A stretch of 20,547 nucleotides of DNA from a virus. The stretch spans positions 1-20,547 of the IMG/VR virus record IMGVR_UViG_3300035663_000133; one strand, written 5' to 3'. This document shows, one piece after another, positions 10,199 through 16,746 of this stretch. How positions within the stretch are numbered: the first letter of the stretch is position 1; every line of letters begins with the position of its first letter. The notes beneath the pieces were generated by a model. The model was not told the DNA's origin, did not search any database, and saw only the letters and a program-made list of their open reading frames with translations. The translations under genes and the position numbers were made by a program.

Positions 10199-11362
10199 AT
10201 GAGCGTACTACGCACAGATTTCTCTGGTGTCTTCGATGCAGGGTTGTTTACGAAGTACGACATCGGCGGCACAGTTACACAAACTGGCGGCGAAATTATC
10301 TTCGATGGGACAGACCCCTTCGTTGTTGATGTTACACCAGTTAACGCGACCGACTCATACTTTGCGGTCCAAATATCGAGCTATCCTGCTGCTAACACAG
10401 ACTACCGCTTTTTTGTCGGTGCAATCGACTCTGCTGGTCGTGGCATCGGGTTGCGTTTTTCTGCTGGATCATTCGATGCATTAAATCGACAAGATAGCGG
10501 AACCGCGCAAGCTCTTACTACTGCGGGGTTGTCCGGTGGGGCGAGTTGGTCTACATCGTACACGTTTGCTCGCACAAGGTTCAGTGGCGGGTTGGCTTAC
10601 TGTGAAGGCAGTAGTGACGGAGTTACTTGGACCGAGGTGTTTAATGCATCGGTACCGAGTGGGTTTGACATTACCAACGTACGCGGCGTGTTCGGCCAAG
10701 CTGGGTCATTCAATCCGTCGATTTACAAGGTCACGAACTACTACGCGCCTGCTCTCGCCGGTCCCGCCGCCGCAAGCGACAATTTCAATCGTGCAGACGG
10801 TGATCCCGGAAGTAATTGGGATACGATGACGGGTGCGTCTCGACTCCAGATTGTCAGCAACTCGGTGCGTGGAGACGCCAGCTTCACGCCGTTCGCGTTG
10901 GCGTGGAAAGAGAGTGTTGCAAATTTCAGCGACGATCAGGAATCGAGCGTGACAATCGTAAGCACAGGAACATCGGACGCATACGGTCCAGCAGTTCGCA
11001 TGAGCATCGGAGCGGGAACGTGTTATGCGCTGCGATGTTCAACAGGTAACACTGACGTAAGCGTTGAGAGCTGGAACAATGGTTCTAACACGCTACTTGG
11101 ATTGATTGCGGGTGTCGGCGTTGCAGTCAGCGATGTTTTTAAGTTGCGAATTGTCGGTACAACTCTCACGACATTCAAAAACGGAACACTCGTAGATACG
11201 CGAACAGTTACAACGCACAGTACGGGCCAGCCGGGAATCTACGGCTACCACTTTGGCGAGAATAGTACTCGTGTCGATACTTGGTCTGCGGCTGACGCCT
11301 CTGCTTCTACATCCGCAACCGCTGCAATTTCATCTGGCTACCATAACCGAGGACTACGTTAA
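10199..11362 (+). CDS. Virion-associated protein with two LamG/concanavalin-like repeats
   Basis: A 387-aa beta-rich protein. Two similar halves are visible: residues 1-185, starting with LRTDFSGVFDAG, and 190-375, starting with SDNFNRADGDPGSNWDTMTG. The second start is the typical opening of a LamG-like (concanavalin-type) jelly-roll domain, and FKNGTLVDTRTVTTHSTGQPGIYGY is a typical closing hairpin. Such domains bind carbohydrate. Together with the preceding RIFT/toroid protein it probably forms part of the receptor-binding apparatus. The C-terminal 25 residues are Ala/Ser/Thr-rich. The start context is again ACCATGAG without a Shine-Dalgarno sequence. The next gene starts directly after its stop. 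Confidence 0.65.
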   Translation: MSVLRTDFSGVFDAGLFTKYDIGGTVTQTGGEIIFDGTDPFVVDVTPVNATDSYFAVQISSYPAANTDYRFFVGAIDSAGRGIGLRFSAGSFDALNRQDSGTAQALTTAGLSGGASWSTSYTFARTRFSGGLAYCEGSSDGVTWTEVFNASVPSGFDITNVRGVFGQAGSFNPSIYKVTNYYAPALAGPAAASDNFNRADGDPGSNWDTMTGASRLQIVSNSVRGDASFTPFALAWKESVANFSDDQESSVTIVSTGTSDAYGPAVRMSIGAGTCYALRCSTGNTDVSVESWNNGSNTLLGLIAGVGVAVSDVFKLRIVGTTLTTFKNGTLVDTRTVTTHSTGQPGIYGYHFGENSTRVDTWSAADASASTSATAAISSGYHNRGLR

Positions 11363-12058
11363 ATGGCGTTTTGTGGATACATCAAACAGAGTAGCACACC
11401 AACTCTAGTTCTCGGTCCATTTCTGGATGCGACGGATGGTGTGACGGCAGAGACAGCACTCAGCATTGCACAAGCCGATGTGCGACTGTCAAAAAATGGA
11501 GCGGCGTTCGCGCAGATTGCAGAATCCACCTCTGCAACGCACATGGAGAATGGATACTACTCCAAGCTCACGAACTCCACCGACACCGGCACACTCGGCA
11601 TTCTAAGTGTTGCCGTCGCAGAAGCCGGTGCGCTGCCCGTCCGACAGGATTATCTCGTTGTTACTGGTCAGGAATGGGATCGCATTCACCAGACAACGGG
11701 TCCAATTGCGGGGTTGGGCATCCTCGATCGTGGAACGGCAACGGCTGCAACAAGCACATCTCTCACGTTGGCCGCCACGTCTACGTTTGCAGATGATACT
11801 TTGATTGGCGCGACGCTAATGGTGTTCGGCAGCACACAGAACTATTGGCAATCGCGTTCTATCATTGATTATGTTAGTTCCACGTTCATTGCGACAGTGG
11901 ATGCGTTTACTGTGACGCCCACTGGAACGCTTTTTTATGTGCTCTTTGCAGGCGCTCCGGCAAGTGCTACGCTATATCCGCCGATGAACGCTGAACAGAT
12001 TAACCAAGTCAACATCCTTGGCACTGGTACGATTGCCGATCCCTTCCGCACCGTTTGA
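11363..12058 (+). CDS. Fibre-associated virion protein (231 aa)
   Basis: It follows a pattern often seen in phage tail-fibre gene clusters: FLDATDGVTAETALSIAQAD, VRLSKNGAAFAQ, SATHMENGYYSKLTNSTDTGTLG, then VAEAGALPVRQDYLVV. The molecular role is not established; a position at the tail or fibre base is inferred. The remainder is beta-rich and Thr/Ala-rich, with ATSTSLTLAATSTFADDTLIG in the middle. The start is supported by GAGGA nine bases upstream; the ATG directly follows the previous TAA. There are no enzymatic motifs. Its neighbours are all virion-type proteins. Confidence 0.65.
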   Translation: MAFCGYIKQSSTPTLVLGPFLDATDGVTAETALSIAQADVRLSKNGAAFAQIAESTSATHMENGYYSKLTNSTDTGTLGILSVAVAEAGALPVRQDYLVVTGQEWDRIHQTTGPIAGLGILDRGTATAATSTSLTLAATSTFADDTLIGATLMVFGSTQNYWQSRSIIDYVSSTFIATVDAFTVTPTGTLFYVLFAGAPASATLYPPMNAEQINQVNILGTGTIADPFRTV

Positions 12059-12068
12059 GGAATAATTT

Positions 12069-13457
12069 ATGGCTGATAACGTAACACTTGGTAGCGCAAC
12101 GTACGCAACCGACGACATTGGTGGTGTGCAATACCCCCGTGAAAAGATTATCTGGGGTGGAGATGGTGTTGCTAACGAAGTAACTGAGGCCAACCCACTG
12201 CCTGTTGTTACGAGCGGCTATGATCCTGTCGGTCAAAAGCTGTTGGTTGGTACGGCTCGCGAGAGGTTCTTTGAAGACTTCAACACGTTTGACACGGTAA
12301 ATACGTGGGAAGTTACGCAGACGGGTCCTGGCATGACAATCACGGGTCCTCTCGGTGGTGCGGCAGCGGGTAGTAAGCCGTATCTCAACATCGCATCGGG
12401 TGTGACGACCGCATCAAAGACGATCATCTTGTCGCGCAGCATTTTCTCTATGCCGCTGGATGTTCGTTATCAAATCTCGGCATCGCAGCGTATTGCGAAC
12501 AATCGTTGCATTGTTGGACTCGTCGAGTGTAACAGCGCCGGTGTGTTGGTGACGGATACGACGTATGCATCTGCTGCTGATTTGCTCAACACGCGAAATG
12601 CCGTGGCTCACGTACACGATGGAACGACGGCCACGACTGCCCAGTTGTATGCTCGCGGAGCAGGATCGGCCATCGACATTTTCGCAAATGCGTTTGGCAC
12701 AGGATTTACCACCGTGGCAACCGGCACTGGCCCAAACTGGATCGCCGCGACCGTCTTCGGCTTTATGGCCGAGCGAGATCGCATTAATTCGCGAGCGTGG
12801 GGACAGAACGCAATCACGAATTTGGGCGGGCAGTTTGGATATGATCGTGTTCTGCCGAGTCCGACAAAGCTATACCGCTTGGCAATCATCGTAGAAAACA
12901 CGGGTGTTCCTGCTTCGACGACTGATTGGCGTATCCATCTAGTCAATATCATGGATGCGACGCGGTTTGATGTGTCTTCGCGCAACGGTGGCAGCACAGA
13001 TGCGAGCAAAGCACTTCCAGTTCTCGCAAACCTTGCCCCGGCACAAACGCTCGCTACTGTTACTACTGTCACGAACGTTACGACGGCAGGAACTCCACTC
13101 GCGCCCGCCACACCGTACATTCTTAATTCAGTCGCCGGCACCAACGGCGCATTGATTCTGACGGGTACGTCTGGACTTCATGCGTTCTACGCGACAAATA
13201 CAGGTGCTTCTGTCGCGTTTGTGAAGTTGTACAACAAGGCGACTGCACCGACCGTGGGCACCGATGTTCCCGCAATGATTCTGCCCGTTCCTGCCGCAGT
13301 TGGTGGCGTTCCCGGTGTATGTACGTTGCCTATTGGATTCAACGGGTTCCGCTTCGCGCTAGGATTGGGAATCGCAATCACTGGTTTGGTGGCTGATACC
13401 GATACCACCGCTGTCGCGGCTGGTCAGGTTAAAGTAATCCTCTCGCGGACAGTGTAA
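12069..13457 (+). CDS. Virion structural protein with phage N-terminal motif (462 aa)
   Basis: The N-terminus has the arrangement ATDDIGGVQYPREKI, then GGDGVANEVTEANPLPVV, which I know from many phage structural proteins near tail-fibre genes. The middle (about 65-310) looks like a jelly-roll or LamG-like domain (FFEDFNTFDTVNTWEVTQTG as opening, YRLAIIVENTG, DWRIHLVNI near the end). The C-terminal 130 residues are a separate beta domain rich in Thr/Ala/Gly. It is a probable tail or capsid-surface protein. The start is firm: GAGGA eight bases upstream. Its TAA shares one base with the next start (TAATG). Confidence 0.7.
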   Translation: MADNVTLGSATYATDDIGGVQYPREKIIWGGDGVANEVTEANPLPVVTSGYDPVGQKLLVGTARERFFEDFNTFDTVNTWEVTQTGPGMTITGPLGGAAAGSKPYLNIASGVTTASKTIILSRSIFSMPLDVRYQISASQRIANNRCIVGLVECNSAGVLVTDTTYASAADLLNTRNAVAHVHDGTTATTAQLYARGAGSAIDIFANAFGTGFTTVATGTGPNWIAATVFGFMAERDRINSRAWGQNAITNLGGQFGYDRVLPSPTKLYRLAIIVENTGVPASTTDWRIHLVNIMDATRFDVSSRNGGSTDASKALPVLANLAPAQTLATVTTVTNVTTAGTPLAPATPYILNSVAGTNGALILTGTSGLHAFYATNTGASVAFVKLYNKATAPTVGTDVPAMILPVPAAVGGVPGVCTLPIGFNGFRFALGLGIAITGLVADTDTTAVAAGQVKVILSRTV

Positions 13458-13627
13458 TGGCGACCGCAACGATCCTGCACAACTACGCACCATACTACGT
13501 CATCGAAGTTGCGTTTGGTGGGCTGACGTTCGTGCAGGAAATCGTTTCGTCACTCACGGGCGCAGCGTTGGATACGATGCTACAAGCGTATGCTGACGAT
13601 TACATGACACAGTACGAAGGAGCCTGA
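13457..13627 (+). CDS. Small fibre-region protein (56 aa)
   Basis: A short gene whose ATG overlaps the previous stop by one base and whose stop lies one base before the next start, so it is locked into the operon. The product reads MATATILHNYAPYYVIEVAF and goes on with GGLTFVQEIVSSLTGAALD and a helix ending YADDYMTQYEG. Small proteins of this look are common beside phage tail or fibre genes. The function is unknown. Confidence 0.65.
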   Translation: MATATILHNYAPYYVIEVAFGGLTFVQEIVSSLTGAALDTMLQAYADDYMTQYEGA

Positions 13628-13628
13628 T

Positions 13629-13841
13629 ATGTTTCTCATCCTCGTGGCCTCCAACGCAATGGACGGCACGTTACTTGATTACCGTCCACCCACGTTTCAA
13701 GTATGGGAGCGTGGTGTATGGCAGAGAGGAACGTGGGGAATGAATGATGATTTTGAGCCAGCAGGTGGTGGAGGCGGGGGAAGCGGCTCAGCTCCCACAG
13801 TAAGTGCAATATGGTTTTTCAATCGTCGTCGTCGTCGTTAA
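13629..13841 (+). CDS. Small Gly-rich, Arg-tailed phage protein (70 aa)
   Basis: AGGAG six bases before the ATG supports the start. The product has a hydrophobic first segment (MFLILVASNAMDG), aromatic middle (FQVWERGVWQRGTW), a run of six glycines and then SGS (about 46-54), and ends with five arginines. The flexible glycine linker plus basic end suggests a small DNA- or virion-binding peptide; the function is unknown. The poly-Arg end is encoded by repeated CGT-type codons (a short tandem repeat) and could vary in length. Confidence 0.55.
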   Translation: MFLILVASNAMDGTLLDYRPPTFQVWERGVWQRGTWGMNDDFEPAGGGGGGSGSAPTVSAIWFFNRRRRR

Positions 13842-13858
13842 CTCTAACTTCTCCTATC

Positions 13859-13939
13859 ATGCCCACGAAAAAGAAAGATCCCAAAGCTGGAAAGATTTGT
13901 AAGAAGTGCAATCGTCCGATGTCTAGCTGTAAGTGCTAA
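13859..13939 (+). CDS. 26-aa Cys-rich basic peptide
   Basis: A very short ORF beginning MPTKKKDPKAGK with four cysteines in the order CxxC and CxC (ICKKCNRPMSSCKC), enough for a single zinc site. Seven lysines make it basic. It fits between two genes in the same direction without overlap. There is no strong ribosome-binding site, so expression is uncertain; the Cys layout is the main argument for a real gene. Confidence 0.5.
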   Translation: MPTKKKDPKAGKICKKCNRPMSSCKC

Positions 13940-13957
13940 CAACCTTCGGAGACTAAC

Positions 13958-14098
13958 ATGAAGAAAGACGGAATGGCTTATCAGAACCTGAAGCCGAAGA
14001 CTCGCGTTGGCAAGCTCAAGAAGTCTGCTAATGCAAAGACCATGTCTAAGATGAAGAATCGTGTGAAGGAAAGCCCTTACATGAAGAAGGGCAAGTAA
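13958..14098 (+). CDS. 46-aa Lys-rich basic protein
   Basis: The ATG has CGGAG seven bases upstream. The product begins MKKDGMAYQNLKPKTRVGKL and ends YMKKGK, with about 14 lysines and 5 methionines; it probably binds DNA or packs into the capsid. The next gene, the terminase small subunit, begins one base after its stop, so it belongs to the packaging block. I do not recognise the family. Confidence 0.65.
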   Translation: MKKDGMAYQNLKPKTRVGKLKKSANAKTMSKMKNRVKESPYMKKGK

Positions 14099-14099
14099 C

Positions 14100-14741
14100 A
14101 TGAAGATGACGCGCACACTGGATAAGGATCACGGTGGCGCGGCCAATCAGTACCACAAGAACTGGAAGCCAATTCATACTTCTATTGTTCTCGATTACGC
14201 GCAAGGAAGAAGCATCTCTCAGCTCTCTGAAAAGTTTGGCTTTGCTCAGTCCACTATAGCAAACGTCGTACGATCGAAGAAAGCTAAAGATATCCTTGCG
14301 CGAATCGAGGCCAATATCCTTCGAAGCGGCACAGAATCTTTCCCAGATGCAGTCAAAAAGGGAAAGATTCTGGCCTTCGAGCGTATGCAGGAACTTCTAC
14401 AGAACGACGCACTAGCCGAAAAAGCGCCGTTTGCGTTCTTTGATAAGGCCGCCAAAAGTTTTGAGCTCTTTGCAAAGTACGAAACACCAACTCCCGAAGC
14501 AGCATCTGTGCAGAACAACAACGTGCAGATGAATATCTTCTCTAATCCTGAACAAGTCTCTGCACTTACAGACGGCCTAAACAAGGCTCTCGAAGTGACC
14601 CAGAGATACGCCGAACTATCTTCCGGTTCAGTTGATGGATCTTCTACAGAACAACAGCTCTTCCCTGAAAGAAGCCGAGAAGTTGCAGGCAAACTTGGGG
14701 CGAGAGAAGATTTCTCTTTTGAGGAGGCAGGCGAAGACTGA
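14100..14741 (+). CDS. Putative terminase small subunit
   Basis: A 213-aa protein directly before the large terminase, where the small subunit (DNA recognition, oligomeric ring) normally lies. An N-terminal helix-turn-helix is visible: IVLDYAQGRSISQLSEKFGF, then AQSTIANVVRSKK (about residues 29-61), the usual TerS DNA-binding layout. A long helical middle (LARIEANILRSG, FERMQELLQND, AFFDKAAKSFELFAKY) fits the oligomerisation core, and the last 40 residues are acidic/polar, as in tails that contact TerL. The family was not confirmed by search; position and HTH carry the call. Its last 107 bases overlap the reading frame of TerL. Confidence 0.7.
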   Translation: MKMTRTLDKDHGGAANQYHKNWKPIHTSIVLDYAQGRSISQLSEKFGFAQSTIANVVRSKKAKDILARIEANILRSGTESFPDAVKKGKILAFERMQELLQNDALAEKAPFAFFDKAAKSFELFAKYETPTPEAASVQNNNVQMNIFSNPEQVSALTDGLNKALEVTQRYAELSSGSVDGSSTEQQLFPERSREVAGKLGAREDFSFEEAGED

Positions 14742-16227
14742 CCTGTTCTTCCTCTGCTCTACAATCCTAGGTTATAACAAGCTTTCTCCAGGATTGCACG
14801 GTCACTTCTCATCGTGGTTACGCAAAACTGTAGCAAAACAGTGGCGATTAATGCTGCTTCCACGCGGTCATTATAAGTCAACCGTCGCTACAATTGGAGA
14901 TACGATACAGATTATTCTTCCAGATGATGGGGGAAATGAGCCGTATCCGCGCAATCTAGGACCCGAAGTGCGAGTTCTTCTTTCACACGAAGGGCAAGAG
15001 CACGCATCGCGATTCCTCTACTCGATCACTTCTCACTTCCGCACTAATCCTCTTTTGATTGCTCTCTTTCCTGAGTGTGTTCCGGGGAAGGGACAGCGAA
15101 TGAATCAAACAGAGCTAGAGCTGCCGCGGAAAAGTTATTGGGCAGAGCCAACCGTAGACGTTATGGGTGTCGGTACTCGTGCACAGGGGCGACATTATGA
15201 TTGGCTTAAACTGGATGATATCTACGGAGCTGCCGCCCGAGACTCTGAGGCAGTTCACAGAGCTACAATACTATGGCTCGACAACATTCAGTCTTTCTTG
15301 CTTACGCCCTCCACCGACCACATTGACTTTATTGGCACACGATACAAACACGATGACGTGTACAAACACATCATGGACGTGTATGACAGTGAACTTATTA
15401 AGTATGTCCGTCCAATTGTAGAGTACAATGGCTTGACGGGAAAGCGGGACTCAATCTTTCCTGAGCAGTTTCCAGAATCTACACTAAAGATTCTACAGAA
15501 GAACCCAGTTGTATATAACTCTCAGTATCTTAACGATCCTCTCTCAGGAGCAGCTGAGTTTGATCGCGCGTGGGAGAGATACTACAACCGTATCAAGTGG
15601 GACACACTAGATCGACGAGTTAGTTATGAGAGGGATGATGGAACAATGGAAACTCTCTCATGGTTAGAACTAGATCGTCTGATCATTGTTGATCCTGCAA
15701 CCGTTGGCAACAGTGGCATTGTAGTAACAGGAACTAACTCTGCTCGTAACCCTAAAGCTTTCATCCTCGAAGAGGAACAGAAGGCGCTTCAGCCTCCAGA
15801 GTTAGTTAAAAGGATCTTTCAGCTCGTTGAGAAGTGGCAACCACGTGGAGTAGTGATCGAAGAAGTTCTATTCTCACAGCTCTTTCGCCACTGGATTCAG
15901 CGGGAACAACAGGTACGAGGAACGTACTTCCGTATCATTCCTGCTAAGACGCGACAGAGATCTAAGGAAGACCGAGTAAGAGGCTTGTCTACTTGGTTTG
16001 CAAACTCGCAGATCTATCTGCATCCGAGCCAAGAAGAATTAATCCGTCAGTTCCGTCAGTTTCCAGGAATCAAGGAATATCATATGCTAGACGCATTAGC
16101 ATATGGTCCAGAGTTCTGGAGAGCCAGTGCGGGAAGTGATGAAGAAGAGAAGCGAGAGTCTGCAATTGATTACATTAAGCGCACACGCGACCCCGTGACG
16201 GGATACTCTAAAGTGAGGTATGGATGA
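14635..16227 (+). CDS. Terminase large subunit (packaging ATPase and nuclease)
   Basis: It packages DNA into the prohead, using an ATPase motor and a nuclease that cuts concatemers. Numbered from the ATG at 14635: a deviant Walker A PRGHYKST (76-83), Walker B LKLDD (191-195), and a C-terminal RNase H-like nuclease with LIIVDPATVG (D353), VVIEEVLF (E409/E410) and YHMLDALAYG (D486). All three acidic nuclease positions are present. At 530 aa the length is normal. The start is uncertain: the frame also offers TTG at 14632, 14683 and 14695, none with a strong ribosome-binding site. The conserved part begins near residue 30, so the later starts remain possible. Its TGA overlaps the next ATG (ATGA). 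Confidence 0.92.
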   Translation: MDLLQNNSSSLKEAEKLQANLGREKISLLRRQAKTDLFFLCSTILGYNKLSPGLHGHFSSWLRKTVAKQWRLMLLPRGHYKSTVATIGDTIQIILPDDGGNEPYPRNLGPEVRVLLSHEGQEHASRFLYSITSHFRTNPLLIALFPECVPGKGQRMNQTELELPRKSYWAEPTVDVMGVGTRAQGRHYDWLKLDDIYGAAARDSEAVHRATILWLDNIQSFLLTPSTDHIDFIGTRYKHDDVYKHIMDVYDSELIKYVRPIVEYNGLTGKRDSIFPEQFPESTLKILQKNPVVYNSQYLNDPLSGAAEFDRAWERYYNRIKWDTLDRRVSYERDDGTMETLSWLELDRLIIVDPATVGNSGIVVTGTNSARNPKAFILEEEQKALQPPELVKRIFQLVEKWQPRGVVIEEVLFSQLFRHWIQREQQVRGTYFRIIPAKTRQRSKEDRVRGLSTWFANSQIYLHPSQEELIRQFRQFPGIKEYHMLDALAYGPEFWRASAGSDEEEKRESAIDYIKRTRDPVTGYSKVRYG

Positions 16228-16484
16228 ACATTTCAGGCAACCCTAAGACAACTCTTACTGGCGCATCTCTTGGAGTTAGCGGAGTCATTCTAGCTCTGCT
16301 TCCTCCTGCAATTCAAGATGCGTGCATGGATGCAATTACATCTCATGACAATCCTCTCGTGATCGGTGTACTTGTGATCACTGGAATTCTTCTCACTGTT
16401 ATCGGTCCATCTCTTGCGAAAAAGGGGAAGCCGGACGATCAAGGCGAGCAACATACTCCGAGCGTTGAGCCGCCTAAAGAGTAA
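16224..16484 (+). CDS. Two-helix membrane protein, possible holin
   Basis: An 86-aa protein with two predicted membrane segments: about residues 13-30 (GASLGVSGVILALLPPAI) and 44-62 (PLVIGVLVITGILLTVIG). A short loop with two Asp lies between them, and a charged, Lys- then acid-rich tail follows. Size, two hydrophobic spans and a charged C-terminus fit a class II holin, which makes the membrane pore for lysis. However, no endolysin or spanin is visible nearby, and other small phage membrane proteins look alike. The start overlaps the TerL stop (ATGA). Confidence 0.6.
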   Translation: MNISGNPKTTLTGASLGVSGVILALLPPAIQDACMDAITSHDNPLVIGVLVITGILLTVIGPSLAKKGKPDDQGEQHTPSVEPPKE

Positions 16485-16746
16485 GTGGCATCCGCCAGAA
16501 GAGTTTTTTAAGAAGTGGAACAAATATAGGAAGCTTCTGTATGAAACTGCGGAGTATCAGACTCTTCTGGCCGAAGTTAGAGCGAGGGCTTGCGGTATGT
16601 GTGAGAGGTGTCAGAAGCGCGGAAGAGAAGTTCACCACAAAGTTAGAGTTTACGATGATCCTTCTCTGGCTCTTGATCCTAACAACTGTGAGTTTCTTTG
16701 TCGTCCCTGCCATACAAAACATCACAAGAAGGATAAAAAGAAATGA
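16465..16746 (+). CDS. HNH endonuclease
   Basis: A 93-aa HNH nuclease. Numbered from TTG 16465: CERC (C46, C49), then VHHK with the catalytic-type histidines H57-H58, the Asn pair N73-N74, and LCRPCHTKHH (C79, C82, H83, H86). The four cysteines should bind a structural zinc. HNH proteins next to the terminase are known to work with TerL in genome cutting in several cos-type phages, and that role is likely here. The start is uncertain: no ATG exists in the open frame, which extends to a TTG at 16414; 16465 overlaps the membrane gene by only 20 bases. The end is a Lys-rich tail whose codons also supply the ribosome-binding site of the next gene. Confidence 0.85.
   Translation: MSRLKSKWHPPEEFFKKWNKYRKLLYETAEYQTLLAEVRARACGMCERCQKRGREVHHKVRVYDDPSLALDPNNCEFLCRPCHTKHHKKDKKK

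Noticed and set aside
12608-13144. 178-codon minus-strand ORF
   Set aside because: It is a shadow of the 462-aa virion gene in a frame free of stops because of base composition.
14246-14692. 148-codon minus-strand ORF opposite TerS
   Set aside because: Ser/Ala/Arg-rich shadow frame; the plus strand encodes a helix-turn-helix protein there.
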